64,000 bases of DNA from Mediterraneibacter massiliensis (GCF_001487105.1 NZ_LN913001.1:1203353-1267352); one strand, 5' to 3'; shown: positions 1-8,981, numbered from the stretch's first letter. A program made the numbers and translations. Notes: generated by a model from the letters alone, not told the origin.

Positions 1-612
1 ATAGATACATTGTATAAAAAAGGTGTACGCCTTTTGACGCTTACATGGAATTATGAGAATTGTATAGGATATCCAAACAGCCGAGATAAGAAGGTCATGG
101 AAAACGGACTGAAACCATTTGGGCATCTTGTGATAGAGAGAATGAATCAGCTCGGAGTGCTGATCGACGTATCGCATATATCTGACGGCGGATTCTGGGA
201 CTGTGTGCAAAATAGTCCTGTTCCGGTGGTAGCATCCCATTCTAATGCGCGTGCGCTGTGCCCGCATCCGAGAAACTTATCAGACCGTATGCTCAAAGCC
301 ATCGGAGAAAAAGGAGGAGTGGCAGGAGTGAATTTTTATTCTGCTTTTCTGACAGAAAAGAAAAAGGCAAATATTTCGGATATTGCGGCGCATGCCCGGC
401 ATATGCTGCGGTGGGCGGGAGAAGATGCCGTTGCGTTCGGAACGGATTTCGATGGCTTTGAAACGCAGGCTCTGCCGGAAGAAATCGCAGGCATTCAAGA
501 CATGGGAAGAATATGGGAAGCACTGAAACGCACGGGTTTTACAGAAAGGCAGCTGGATAAGATATGGTATAAAAATGTACAAAGAATCTTAAGAGATGTC
601 TGGAAATCATAA
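1..612 (+). CDS. Membrane dipeptidase (peptidase family M19), 5' end outside window
   Basis: C-terminal part of a zinc-dependent dipeptidase of the renal dipeptidase family, which cleaves dipeptides. The open frame runs in from base 1, so the true start lies upstream; the TTG at 10 is internal. Visible family marks are a GVRLLTLTWN strand, a VSHISDGG segment and a VASHSN segment that carry the two late metal-ligand histidines, and FGTDFDG near the end. About 203 codons remain of the usual 310-400, so the first metal ligands (HxD and the bridging Glu) are not visible. A uracil permease follows 69 bases later with no obvious terminator between. Family call is firm; substrate is unknown. Confidence 0.88.
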   Translation: MDTLYKKGVRLLTLTWNYENCIGYPNSRDKKVMENGLKPFGHLVIERMNQLGVLIDVSHISDGGFWDCVQNSPVPVVASHSNARALCPHPRNLSDRMLKAIGEKGGVAGVNFYSAFLTEKKKANISDIAAHARHMLRWAGEDAVAFGTDFDGFETQALPEEIAGIQDMGRIWEALKRTGFTERQLDKIWYKNVQRILRDVWKS

Positions 613-680
613 GGAGAGTGTGATAGAATAGAAAAGATAAAATTTTGAGGTGCTATCGAGAGAAGAGGAGGACTTAAGTA

Positions 681-1943
681 GTGGAAAACAAAAGAATCAT
701 CCAGGTGGAGGAAAAGGTACCGTTTAACATGCTCGTACCTTTGAGTATTCAGCATATGTTTGCAATGTTCGGGGCATCTGTTCTCGTTCCATTCGTATTT
801 GGCATTAATCCGGCAGTGGTATTGTTTATGAATGGAATCGGAACACTGCTCTTTATTTTTGTCACAAAAGGCAAAGCGCCAGCCTATCTGGGTTCCAGCT
901 TTGCTTTTTTGGCGCCTGCGGGGATTGTGATTGAAAAGTGGGGATATGAGTATGCATTGGGAGGTTTTGTAGCAGTCGGTTTCTGTGGATGTGTACTTGC
1001 TTTGCTGATCTATAAATTCGGTTCGGCATGGATCGATGTGGTGCTGCCTCCGGCGGCCATGGGACCTGTGGTTGCCCTGATCGGTCTGGAACTGGCAGGA
1101 ACAGCGGCTTCAAATGCCGGATTGACAGAAAGCAGTATTGATATGAAAAATGTCATTGTCTTTCTTGCTACATTATTGACAGCCATATTGGGTTCTGTAT
1201 TATTCCGAAAGTTTTTTGCGGTCATACCGATTTTAATCGCGATCATTGTAGGATATGTGGCGGCGATCTTATGCGGGATCGTAGATTTTAGCGAGGTGGC
1301 GGCAGCGTCGGTATTCGCGGTGCCGAACTTCTCTCTTCCAAAATTCAAATGGGAGGCGATTGTGATCATACTGCCTGTCCTTCTGGTAATTGCATCTGAA
1401 CACATCGGACACCAGATCGTGACAAGCAAGGTTGTAGGCAGAGATCTGCTGAAGGATCCGGGACTGCATCGCTCCCTGTTTGCGGATAACTTTTCTACCA
1501 TGATCTCCGGCTTTATCGGATCAGTTCCGACGACGACTTACGGGGAAAATATCGGTGTTATGGCGATGACAAAAGTATACAGCGTATATGTGATAGGCGG
1601 TGCGGCGGTTTTATCGATTATCTGCTCTTTTATCGGTAAAATGACAACACTGATCAATACAATCCCAGGTCCTGTGATCGGAGGTATTTCTTTCCTTCTC
1701 TATGGAATGATCGGAACGTCCGGCATCCGTATATTAGTAGAATCGCAGGTGGATTATGCAAGATCTCGCAATATGGCGATGACCTCTGTTATATTTGTAA
1801 CCGGATTGTCAGGTATCAAAGTGCAGTTTGGAAGTATTCAGCTGACGGGTATGGTGCTCGCCTGTGTGGTAGGTATGCTAATGGGACTTATGTTCTTTGT
1901 TTTGGATAAATTAAAATTGACAAACGATAGAGAAGAAGAGTAG
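681..1943 (+). CDS. uraA: Uracil permease (NCS2 nucleobase:cation symporter)
   Basis: Integral membrane symporter that imports uracil (or possibly xanthine) with protons. The 420 residues are almost wholly hydrophobic, fitting the 14-helix NCS2 fold. Family marks are QHMFAMFGASVLVPF near residue 24, SEHIGHQIVTSK carrying the Glu and His of the substrate site, and PTTTYGENIGVMAM carrying the second Glu; these match UraA/PyrP more closely than xanthine permeases. The start is GTG at 681, set by AGAGGAGG at 663-670. A hairpin with a T run follows directly. No pyrimidine attenuator of the PyrR type was seen upstream, though that leader is only 69 bases long. The substrate is an inference from motif similarity. 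Confidence 0.87.
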   Translation: MENKRIIQVEEKVPFNMLVPLSIQHMFAMFGASVLVPFVFGINPAVVLFMNGIGTLLFIFVTKGKAPAYLGSSFAFLAPAGIVIEKWGYEYALGGFVAVGFCGCVLALLIYKFGSAWIDVVLPPAAMGPVVALIGLELAGTAASNAGLTESSIDMKNVIVFLATLLTAILGSVLFRKFFAVIPILIAIIVGYVAAILCGIVDFSEVAAASVFAVPNFSLPKFKWEAIVIILPVLLVIASEHIGHQIVTSKVVGRDLLKDPGLHRSLFADNFSTMISGFIGSVPTTTYGENIGVMAMTKVYSVYVIGGAAVLSIICSFIGKMTTLINTIPGPVIGGISFLLYGMIGTSGIRILVESQVDYARSRNMAMTSVIFVTGLSGIKVQFGSIQLTGMVLACVVGMLMGLMFFVLDKLKLTNDREEE

Positions 1944-1950
1944 AGGAAAA

Positions 1951-1979
1951 AAGGAGTTCCGACAGGGACTTCTTTTTTT
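1951..1979 (+). terminator. Intrinsic terminator after uraA
   Basis: AAGGAGTTCC pairs with GGACTTCTT (one bulged T, one G-T pair) across a short loop, followed by seven T. It begins 8 bases after the uraA stop. Confidence 0.75.
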
Positions 1980-2088
1980 CGTGGAAAGATTGGGTTATAG
2001 AAGGAGAATCTTCATAAATTCTTAAGTTCAGGTTATAAAAGATATAAAAAAGGGGGAATATAATCAGACCAAAGGAGGCTGGCAGAGA

Positions 2089-2964
2089 ATGGACAGAAGG
2101 ACATATTACAGAAGAAAAAAAAGAAAATACAGAAGAAAGAGGATACAGAAACTGTTTATTGCGGGTATTTTTTTGTTTGGGAGTATTGTTCTGGTGAAAA
2201 ATACATTTTATGATAGTTGGCTGCGTGAGATTTCCGTAGAGACTGCTTCTTTGATCGGCAGGAAGCATGGAATAAAGAACCAGGATACATTGGAAAAATT
2301 ACGTGAGATGGCGAAGACAGATGAGAGAGTGGAGATGATACTAAACCATGCCGATCGGTATCCGGAAGATCTTTTAGATATGCTCGCCGGCAATGCCGAG
2401 GCAGCAGAGTTTGTACTGCAGTATCCGGAGAAGAAAGACAGAGAACCGACAACGACCACAGAAGGTGTTGTTAAAGGAGAGATTCCACTGTTTTTGCAAT
2501 GGGATGAACGATGGGGATATGCAGAATACGGGGATACATTTCTGGCAGTGAGCGGCTGTGGTCCGACCTCGCTTGCCATGGTCGCAGCCGGACTGACGGG
2601 AAATGACAGTATCACGCCCTATGCGGTAGCGCGGTATGCGCAGGACAACGGGTATTATGCAGGCGAAAGCGGAACGAGTTGGCTGCTTATGACGGAAGGC
2701 GGTAAGGCGTTTGGTGTTGCAGGCGAAGAGATCGGAGCAGATGAGGTATCTGTCCTATCTGCGCTGGAGAACGGACATCCGATCATATGCAGTATGCGCC
2801 CGGGAGATTTTACAACGACGGGACATTTCATTGTACTTACAGGTGTAGAGGATGGAAAAATCAAGATCCATGATTCGAACAGTGAGAAGCGCAGCGCTAG
2901 AGCATGGGAATATGACGAAATAAAATATCAGATCAACAATCTATGGGCGTTTACGGAGTTGTAA
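2089..2964 (+). CDS. Membrane-anchored C39-like cysteine peptidase
   Basis: 291-residue protein with a very basic N-terminus (residues 1-20), one membrane segment at about 21-37 and an extracytoplasmic C-terminal peptidase domain. The domain carries SGCGPTS with Cys157, GHFIVLTG with His246 and HDSNS with an Asp/Asn near 261-264, matching the Cys-His-Asp/Asn triad of the Peptidase_C39_2 family. Such domains are related to bacteriocin-processing peptidases, but this one is not fused to an ABC transporter and no bacteriocin precursor is nearby, so a general cell-surface hydrolase is likelier. The start ATG follows AAAGGAGG with normal spacing. It stands alone between a terminator and convergent argG. 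Confidence 0.75.
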   Translation: MDRRTYYRRKKRKYRRKRIQKLFIAGIFLFGSIVLVKNTFYDSWLREISVETASLIGRKHGIKNQDTLEKLREMAKTDERVEMILNHADRYPEDLLDMLAGNAEAAEFVLQYPEKKDREPTTTTEGVVKGEIPLFLQWDERWGYAEYGDTFLAVSGCGPTSLAMVAAGLTGNDSITPYAVARYAQDNGYYAGESGTSWLLMTEGGKAFGVAGEEIGADEVSVLSALENGHPIICSMRPGDFTTTGHFIVLTGVEDGKIKIHDSNSEKRSARAWEYDEIKYQINNLWAFTEL

Positions 2965-3024
2965 ATTTTTTTATTTTATAGGAAATTACTTTCTTTGCGG
3001 GGCAGAATTCTTTATCCAATACAA

Positions 3025-3062
3025 AAAGGAACCGATACAAAAATGATGGCATCGGTTCCTTT
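3025..3062 (-). terminator. Intrinsic terminator of argG (possibly bidirectional)
   Basis: Perfect 12-base stem AAAGGAACCGAT/ATCGGTTCCTTT around a 14-base loop, 23 bases past the argG stop. The T run lies on the minus-strand side, so it mainly ends argG, but it sits between convergent genes. Confidence 0.82.
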
Positions 3063-3084
3063 GCTGTTCCTGTGTGAGAAAATT

Positions 3085-4308
3085 CTATTTGTCGTTTACT
3101 TCCTGCATCTTCATAGCGCGTACTTTCAGCGGCAGCCCAAATAGATTGATAAATCCTTCTGCATCATGATGATCATAGAGTTCTCCGGTGGTAAAGCTTG
3201 CCAGTGACTCGCTGTACAGAGAATAAGGGGATGTCTCGCCTGCCTTGATGATATTGCCTTTATACAGTTTGAATTTTACTTCACCTGTCACATACTGCTG
3301 TGTCACATCGATAAAAGCCTGGATCGCCTCGCGCAGCGGGGTAAACCATTTTCCTTCATATACGATCTGTGCAAATTTATTTCCGAGATCTTTCTTTACT
3401 TCATATGTAGCGCGGTCAAGCACAAGTTCTTCCAATTGCTCGTGAGCTGCCATAAGGATGGTTCCGCCGGGAGTCTCGTAGACGCCGCGGGATTTCATGC
3501 CTACGACACGGTTTTCTACAATATCGATAATGCCGATCCCGTGTTTGCCCCCAAGTGTATTTAGCTCCGTAATGATATCAGAAACTTTCATTTCTTTGCC
3601 GTTGAGAGTTTTTGGAACACCGGCTTCAAATGTCATGGTTACATATTCCCCTTCTTCTGGCGCTTTTTCAGGTGTGACACCGAGCACAAGAAGATCGTCA
3701 TAGTTTGGTTCATTTGCAGGATCTTCTAATTCCAACCCTTCATGGCTGATATGCCACAGATTGCGGTCGCGGCTGTAACTATGCTTTGCGTCGAATGGAA
3801 GATCGATTCCGTGTTCTTTGCAGTATTCGATCTCTTCCTCACGGGACTGCATTGTCCATATGTCCGTCATACGCCAAGGAGCGATGATCTTGATATCCGG
3901 CGCCAGAGCTTTGATACCAAGCTCAAAACGGATCTGGTCATTTCCCTTGCCGGTCGCGCCGTGACAGATAGCGACAGCGCCTTCTTTTCTTGCGACCTCG
4001 ACGAGTTTTTTTGCAATGACAGGACGTGCCATGGAGGTACCGAGCAGATATTTATTTTCATATACTGCACCGGCCTTGACGCACGGCATGATATAGTCGT
4101 CGGAGAATTCGTCGATGATATTTTCAATGTATAATTTGGAAGCTCCTGATAATTTTGCTCTTTCTTCCAGACCATCCAGTTCTTCTCCCTGACCGCAGTC
4201 GATACAGCAGCAGATAACGTCATAGTCAAAATTCTCTTTCAGCCATGGAATGATGGCAGTTGTGTCAAGACCGCCAGAATATGCTAAAACAACTTTTTCT
4301 TTACTCAT
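3085..4308 (-). CDS. argG: Argininosuccinate synthase
   Basis: Joins citrulline and aspartate with ATP to make argininosuccinate, the penultimate step of arginine synthesis, in the cytoplasm. The 407-residue length is normal. The N-terminus has the P-loop AYSGGLDTT at residues 9-17; [13 protein letters not shown] and the [16 protein letters not shown] stretch are further synthase signatures. The ATG at 4308 follows AGGAGG at proper distance. It is transcribed alone on the minus strand, away from the argC cluster 10 kb downstream, and argH is not in the window. Its promoter carries an ARG-box-like palindrome nearly identical to that before argC, so the two units are probably co-repressed by an ArgR/AhrC protein. 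Confidence 0.97.
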   Translation of the reverse strand: MSKEKVVLAYSGGLDTTAIIPWLKENFDYDVICCCIDCGQGEELDGLEERAKLSGASKLYIENIIDEFSDDYIMPCVKAGAVYENKYLLGTSMARPVIAKKLVEVARKEGAVAICHGATGKGNDQIRFELGIKALAPDIKIIAPWRMTDIWTMQSREEEIEYCKEHGIDLPFDAKHSYSRDRNLWHISHEGLELEDPANEPNYDDLLVLGVTPEKAPEEGEYVTMTFEAGVPKTLNGKEMKVSDIITELNTLGGKHGIGIIDIVENRVVGMKSRGVYETPGGTILMAAHEQLEELVLDRATYEVKKDLGNKFAQIVYEGKWFTPLREAIQAFIDVTQQYVTGEVKFKLYKGNIIKAGETSPYSLYSESLASFTTGELYDHHDAEGFINLFGLPLKVRAMKMQEVNDK

Positions 4309-4673
4309 TTTATTTGCCTCCTAAATATATCTTTTCCTTAATAAACTAACACATACTATACACTAAATTTAATAATTATGCAATAGTAAATTTGATATAT
4401 CTGAAAAAATATTTTTGGCGGATGGCGGAGGGATTTTCCGGAACTGTGCACTTGTTTTTTGAAAAGGGAATAGAAATATGCAGAAAATGAAAGAAATATG
4501 CAGACGGAACAAAAGAAACAGAAAGAAAAATAGGGGAAGAATCATAAAGGACGAGAAAAAGATACAGGCAGTCAGAAAAAACAAAAATGAATATTATACA
4601 TAAAAATATGCATAAAAATACTTTTAATAGAAAGAGTGAAGAGATATTTTAGAGCTATGCCAAGTTGATTTTC
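4309..4673. other. 365-base intergenic region between argG and the kinase operon
   Basis: No gene is supported here. It holds the argG promoter at its left end and, at 4588-4622, two further ARG-box-like sequences (TGAATATTATACAT and TGCATAAAAATACT) about 230 bases upstream of the promoter, possibly distal operators. The middle is AT-rich with a purine bias on the plus strand; the 71-codon minus-strand frame there is phenylalanine- and leucine-rich low-complexity sequence without a credible ribosome site. Confidence 0.5.
4355..4383 (-). promoter_or_regulatory. argG promoter with ARG-box-like operator
   Basis: On the minus strand: -35 TTGCAT (4378-4383), 17-base spacer, -10 TATAGT (4355-4360). 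The sequence TGCATAATTATTAA (4369-4382) overlaps the -35 and fits the ARG box TGNATWWWWATNCA except for one base. The argC promoter has the same -35, spacer length and a very similar box, so ArgR repression is inferred. Confidence 0.7.
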
Positions 4674-5573
4674 CTACTTTTTTATTGCCGGCAGTGGTTT
4701 TGGACAGAAAGAGACAGTGATGTGCAGAGTATTTTCGCAGAGGTACGCAGATACCTGACCGCCCATTTTGCGAGTCAGATGTTCCACGATAGACAACCCG
4801 AGTCCGGAACCGGTACTGTGTCTTGCCGCATCTGCCCTGTAAAAGCGTTCAAAAAGACGATCTGTATCGATTTTTGTGCCTTTTGGAAGAGAGTTAGAAA
4901 AGGTAATAGATGTTCCTTTCTGATCAATGGAGATGGTATCTGTCCCATAGGCAAGTGCGTTTTTCAACAGATTCGAGAAGATACGGCGTATGCTGTCCTC
5001 ATTTCCGCATACTGTCAGCGCCTCCTGCGGATAGTGAAGGTTCAGGCGAAAACCGGCAGAAGCAATGCGGTCATAAAAAGAGGCAAGCAGATCACACAGG
5101 ATGGGATAGGGAGCAACAGACTTCAAGTCTGGCACATATTCTTCCTGTGTCAGCTTTGTATAAAGAAACAGCTCATCGAGAAGAGATTCTAGGTCTTGCA
5201 GACGCTTCTGTATAATCTGTATATAATGCGCGGCTTTTTCTTTGTCTGTTGTCTGGTTTAGTAATTCCACGTATCCGGAAACGCCGGTCAAGGGAGTGCG
5301 GATGTCATGTGAGATACAGGAAATGGTATATTTTAGATCTTTTCCGGCAGTCTGCTGTTGTATATAGGCTTTTTGCTCCTGTGAAAGCCGGGCGTTGAAA
5401 GCCCGGCACAGTCGTTTGAGGCTGGGAGTGCGCACGCTTAAGGAGAGGCGCAGATTGCTGCCAGTTTCTGTTTCTTCTATTTCCTCTGCCCATCTTTTAA
5501 GCTGTAGACGAATACGCAGCAGATCGAACAGAAGCAGTAATGAAAGCAGTGACAGAATCAGAATAAGCAGCAT
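4674..5573 (-). CDS. Two-component sensor histidine kinase
   Basis: 299-residue membrane kinase, last gene of a minus-strand operon of response regulator, ABC ATPase and ABC permease. Residues 1-17 form one strongly hydrophobic segment, then a linker, then the phosphoacceptor box CISHDIRTPLTG with His89, and a HATPase domain with GNEDSIRRIFSNLLKNAL and GSGLGLSIVEHL. There is almost no external sensor, typical of intramembrane-sensing kinases that take their signal from the partner ABC transporter. The start follows AGGAGG, which overlaps the permease stop codon, so translation is probably coupled. The partner regulator is the first gene of the operon. Confidence 0.9.
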   Translation of the reverse strand: MLLILILSLLSLLLLFDLLRIRLQLKRWAEEIEETETGSNLRLSLSVRTPSLKRLCRAFNARLSQEQKAYIQQQTAGKDLKYTISCISHDIRTPLTGVSGYVELLNQTTDKEKAAHYIQIIQKRLQDLESLLDELFLYTKLTQEEYVPDLKSVAPYPILCDLLASFYDRIASAGFRLNLHYPQEALTVCGNEDSIRRIFSNLLKNALAYGTDTISIDQKGTSITFSNSLPKGTKIDTDRLFERFYRADAARHSTGSGLGLSIVEHLTRKMGGQVSAYLCENTLHITVSFCPKPLPAIKK

Positions 5574-5585
5574 AAATGAAACCTC

Positions 5586-6419
5586 CTAGATATCTTTTTT
5601 CTGTAGGATGAAGACGGACAAAAGCAGCCAAATAAGCAGCCAAGTCAGACTGGTACCAAGGCATAGAGTGAGTTTCTCAGCCGGGACAGGAAAGGATATG
5701 TCCTGTATACATCCGTAGAGTGTATAGTCATAGTTTATAAAAGCAATATGCAGAGCCGACGTAATACTATCAAGTGCTGTCAGCGCAGTTCCGCTTGCGA
5801 GGAGCAGAGCAGCGGCAACAGAGATGGCCTTATTGCGAAACAAGATGGAGACAAAAGTCAGCATGGCAGAAAATCCGCTTCCTGTCAGCCAGAAGAGCAG
5901 AGTGAATTTTGCGTACTCCTGGAAAGAAGTCTCCATAAACGGCAGTCGAAACATGCGGCAGGCAAGGATAAATCCTATGATCAAAAGTAAAATATAAACA
6001 GCAGAAACTACCTGTATGACGATCCATTTGCTGAGTATATACGTAAAACGCCGGTTCCTGAGCGAGAAGATATTTTTCGCAAAGCCGCAGTCAAAGTCAG
6101 AACAGATAAATAAGGAAGTCATAAGCGCAATGATGATGAAAAAGAAGCCGCCCCGGAATATCGTGGTAGATAGGATATCGACAGCCGGTATTTTGGCGTA
6201 TGCCGAGGCAATCTGATCCCCGCTCATTTCTACTCCGTTCATCATAAAAATGATACCGTTTGTTTCTGCGGCGGAACGCATCTGGTCGTCGATCGAAAGT
6301 TTAAATGTAAAGAGAAAACCAGTGACAGCGACAAGTAAAAGCAGAAAGCATATATAAAGGGATTTGCTTTTTAAGATTCTTCTGCAGTCCATACGAAGCA
6401 TATCAAACATGTTCTTCAC
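5586..6419 (-). CDS. ABC-2 type transporter permease
   Basis: 277-residue membrane protein with about six hydrophobic segments, beginning with a cytoplasmic DCRRILKSKSLYICF lead-in typical of ABC-2 permeases of the lantibiotic-immunity and NatB-like groups. Its start overlaps the ATPase gene by 17 bases, so the two are translated as a pair. The large loop between segments 1 and 2 (about residues 40-75) would be extracytoplasmic. Substrate is unknown; export of a peptide or sodium-like ion is possible for this family, and the flanking two-component genes suggest a stress- or antibiotic-induced function. Confidence 0.8.
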   Translation of the reverse strand: MKNMFDMLRMDCRRILKSKSLYICFLLLLVAVTGFLFTFKLSIDDQMRSAAETNGIIFMMNGVEMSGDQIASAYAKIPAVDILSTTIFRGGFFFIIIALMTSLFICSDFDCGFAKNIFSLRNRRFTYILSKWIVIQVVSAVYILLLIIGFILACRMFRLPFMETSFQEYAKFTLLFWLTGSGFSAMLTFVSILFRNKAISVAAALLLASGTALTALDSITSALHIAFINYDYTLYGCIQDISFPVPAEKLTLCLGTSLTWLLIWLLLSVFILQKKDI

Positions 6420-7314
6420 CTCCCATCAGATGGAGAAAATAGGATTCCAGATCCTGCTGATGGCGGTATAATTCTTGTATAGAGATACCGCTTTCTAAGA
6501 AAGTCTGGCTGATAAGCTGCGGATCGCAGGGAGAGTAAATATGGATCTCCCCGTTCGGATATATTTTGTAGTCCGAAAGCTGCAGATGTTCTTCTAAAAG
6601 AACAGAGGCTGACTTTGCGTTGTTTACCCTTACCAGGAGGTAATCCCGGCAGTTTTTTGCAAGTTGGGCTGCAGGTAACTGCTGTATCATACTTCCGTCT
6701 TTGATGATTCCATAGCGTGAGGCAATTTTGCTTAATTCTCCTAGGATATGGGAACTGATGATGATCGTCATGCCCTGTTCTTCATTTAAATGTACCAACA
6801 TAGAACGGATTTCCCGTATGCCTTCTGGATCTAATCCGTTTATAGGCTCATCCAAGATGAGAAGATCTGGATTGCCGAGCAGGGCAAGGGCAATACCCAG
6901 ACGCTGCTTCATTCCCATAGAGAAGTGTTTTGTCTTCCTATTTCCGGTGTCTGCAAGTCCGGTAAAGGCTAAAAGTTCCTCTGTTTTTTGTCTTGCGTCG
7001 ATAAGCCCTAGACATCTGGCTTTTAAAAGCATGTTTTCCCTTGCGGAAAGTCCGGGGTACAGACCGGCATTTTCAATCAGCATGCCGGTCCTTTTGCGTA
7101 TGATGTCATTGTGGCCGGTCTTGCCAAACAGACGGATCGCTCCTTCTGTGGGCGCAGCAAGCCCGCATATCATTTTTAAAGTCGTGGATTTTCCCGCTCC
7201 GTTTCTGCCGATAAAACCATAAATATCTCCTTTGTGTACAGTCATATCCAGATGGTCTACAGCCCTTTTTCTGCCATAGACCTTGGAGACAGACGACAAT
7301 TCTACTACACACAT
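6403..7314 (-). CDS. ABC transporter ATP-binding protein
   Basis: 303-residue ATPase that would energise the adjacent permease. Walker A GRNGAGKST lies at residues 36-44, the signature SMGMKQRLGIA follows in the helical domain, and Walker B is LLILDEPINGLDPEG. A C-terminal extension of about 90 residues after the H-loop is typical of the BcrA/NatA type of drug-resistance ATPases. The ATG at 7314 follows AGGAGG at ten bases. A candidate promoter lies between this gene and the response regulator gene (see 7346-7402), so the transporter part may be induced separately from the regulator. Confidence 0.92.
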   Translation of the reverse strand: MCVVELSSVSKVYGRKRAVDHLDMTVHKGDIYGFIGRNGAGKSTTLKMICGLAAPTEGAIRLFGKTGHNDIIRKRTGMLIENAGLYPGLSARENMLLKARCLGLIDARQKTEELLAFTGLADTGNRKTKHFSMGMKQRLGIALALLGNPDLLILDEPINGLDPEGIREIRSMLVHLNEEQGMTIIISSHILGELSKIASRYGIIKDGSMIQQLPAAQLAKNCRDYLLVRVNNAKSASVLLEEHLQLSDYKIYPNGEIHIYSPCDPQLISQTFLESGISIQELYRHQQDLESYFLHLMGGEEHV

Positions 7315-7345
7315 ATTCTGTGATCCTCCTTCGATTGATATGGCT

Positions 7346-7402
7346 ATTATAGAGTATAAGTTTACAGAAACCGCAAAGAAAAGTTTAAGAAAGTTTAAAG
7401 CC
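7346..7402 (-). promoter_or_regulatory. Candidate regulated promoter before the ABC ATPase gene
   Basis: On the minus strand a TATAAT (7346-7351) lacks a good -35, but about 30-50 bases upstream are two tandem copies of CTTTAAACTTT / CTTAAACTTTT with 11-base period (about 7379-7400), overlapping the stop codon of the response regulator gene. Direct repeats of this period with a weak -35 are the usual layout for activation by an OmpR-type regulator, here presumably the product of the gene just upstream. Confidence 0.5.
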
Positions 7403-8056
7403 GATTCCCCATACGGTTTGTATGTAGTCCGCTGTGCCGCTGGCCTTTAGTTTTGCGCGTATATTGCTGATGTGGACATTGATCGTCTTGTCTTCGATGG
7501 CATAGGCCTCTCCCCAAACAGATTCATAGATTTCTTGTTTGGTAAATACTTTAGTTGGTCTTTGCATGAGAAGGGCAAGTATGTCAAACTCATGTGCGGT
7601 AAGTTCCAGCGGTCTTGTATCTATAAGAAGGCGGCGGGAGTCCAGGTCGAGCGTCCAATCTTTGTATTCTGTCCGACGCGGGGAGAAACTGCCCTTCTGG
7701 TGCCTGAGCTGTACTTGTATGCGCACGAGCAGTTCTTCTAAGGCAAAAGGCTTAGTCAGATAATCGTCGGCTCCTTTGGTGAGGAGTTCTACTTTGTCGT
7801 CCAGTGCACTTTTGGCAGACAAAATGATGACGGGAATATTGCTGATACCGCGGATCTGGGTAAGAAGGCTTTCGCCAGAAATACCGGGGAGCATCAGATC
7901 CATGAGGATAAGGCTGAAATCAAACTGCAGGTCAAGAAGCAGGCGTGCTTCTGTACCGGAGAATGCCTGCACAGCAGAAAAGGAATGTTCTGTCAAAAAT
8001 TCGTAGATCATATTGTTAATATCTGTATCGTCTTCAATGATTAAAATTTTGGGCAT
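7385..8056 (-). CDS. OmpR-family response regulator
   Basis: 223-residue DNA-binding regulator. The receiver domain has the acidic pair at Asp9-Asp10, the phosphoacceptor Asp53 in LMDLMLPG, and Lys102 in LTKPFAL; residues about 125-223 form a winged-helix trans-activation domain ending in VWGIGFKLS. It heads the minus-strand operon that ends with its likely kinase. The ATG at 8056 is preceded by AGGGAGTG. The receiver and effector domains are both complete. Its likely target is the ABC transporter operon just downstream, where 11-base direct repeats are seen. Confidence 0.93.
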   Translation of the reverse strand: MPKILIIEDDTDINNMIYEFLTEHSFSAVQAFSGTEARLLLDLQFDFSLILMDLMLPGISGESLLTQIRGISNIPVIILSAKSALDDKVELLTKGADDYLTKPFALEELLVRIQVQLRHQKGSFSPRRTEYKDWTLDLDSRRLLIDTRPLELTAHEFDILALLMQRPTKVFTKQEIYESVWGEAYAIEDKTINVHISNIRAKLKASGTADYIQTVWGIGFKLS

Positions 8057-8145
8057 ATATGCTCACTCCCTTTGTCATATTCGTTTTATTATATCACAAC
8101 AGGAGGAGTTTGTGGTATACTGTCAAAGAAGGAGTGACAGAGCCT

Positions 8146-8979
8146 ATGCATAAGATAGAAGTGCCAAATCATCATTTCCGGATAGACCAGATCTGTGGTT
8201 CCGGACAGTGTTTTCGTCTGGACAGAGTAGAGGATAGGATCTATGAAGTCATAGCAGGAGAGAAGTATTTAAAGATAAAGCAATACCCAGATAAGACAAG
8301 CTTTTATTGTACAGAAAAAGAATATACGTGTTTTTGGAAAATGTATTTTGATCTGGACGTTTGCTATGAGACATATATAGAGTCTATTGATAAAGGAGAT
8401 ACATATTTGAGCAAAGCAGCAGCATTTGGGGAAGGGATCCGTATCCTTAGACAGGATGTATGGGAGATGATCGTTTCTTTTATTCTTTCGCAGCAGAACA
8501 ATATTCCAAGGATCAAACAGCTTATCCGGATACTCTGTGAACAATGCGGGGAAGAAAGAAGAAGCCCGGAAGGCAGGGTGTATTATACATTTCCGACGGC
8601 AGAGAGATTGTCTGAAGTGGAGGAAAGTACATTCCGGGAATGGAAACTGGGATACAGGAGCCGGTATTTACAAGAAACGGCGCGTGCTGTTGCGGAAGGC
8701 AAAGTACGGCTTAGCGATCTTAGCGGCATGGAATATGAAACAGCCAAAAAGGAATTGATGAAGCTGTGCGGAATCGGCGCAAAAGTGGCGGACTGTATTT
8801 GTCTGTTTGCCCTGCACAAGTTGGATGCATTTCCGGTAGATACCCATATACAGAAAGTTTTAGAAAGGGAATATAAGAAAGGTTTTCCTTTTGAACGATA
8901 CAGAGGATATGCAGGAGTAATGCAGCAGTATATTTTTTATTATGATCTAAAAAACGGGGTAGCAATGAAGGAGATGTAA
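8146..8979 (+). CDS. ogg: 8-oxoguanine DNA glycosylase (OGG family)
   Basis: Base-excision repair enzyme that removes oxidised guanine and cleaves the strand by beta-elimination. I place the start at the ATG at 8146 (277 residues) because GAAGGAG at 8129-8134 precedes it and homology begins at once with the OGG N-terminal domain (FRIDQICGSGQCFRLD). The helix-hairpin-helix LCGIGAKVADC contains the catalytic Lys213, and the catalytic Asp232 follows in FPVDTHI. IVSFILSQQNNIPRIKQLI is the conserved helix of the GPD superfamily. It diverges from the response regulator gene and is followed two bases later by a GrpB-like gene. Confidence 0.88.
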   Translation: MHKIEVPNHHFRIDQICGSGQCFRLDRVEDRIYEVIAGEKYLKIKQYPDKTSFYCTEKEYTCFWKMYFDLDVCYETYIESIDKGDTYLSKAAAFGEGIRILRQDVWEMIVSFILSQQNNIPRIKQLIRILCEQCGEERRSPEGRVYYTFPTAERLSEVEESTFREWKLGYRSRYLQETARAVAEGKVRLSDLSGMEYETAKKELMKLCGIGAKVADCICLFALHKLDAFPVDTHIQKVLEREYKKGFPFERYRGYAGVMQQYIFYYDLKNGVAMKEM

Positions 8980-8981
8980 GA

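Noticed and set aside
2089..2964. C39 peptidase as part of a bacteriocin export system
   Set aside because: No ABC domain, no precursor peptide with a double-glycine leader and no immunity gene nearby.
3742..4134. 130-codon plus-strand frame inside argG
   Set aside because: Antisense shadow of argG with no ribosome site or domain.
4369..4584. 71-codon minus-strand frame in the argG upstream gap
   Set aside because: Low-complexity Phe/Leu-rich sequence from a purine-rich strand; it overlaps the argG promoter.
4665..5192. 175-codon plus-strand frame as a gene
   Set aside because: It is antisense to the kinase gene at 4674-5573, which has clear domains and a ribosome site; the plus frame has no motif.
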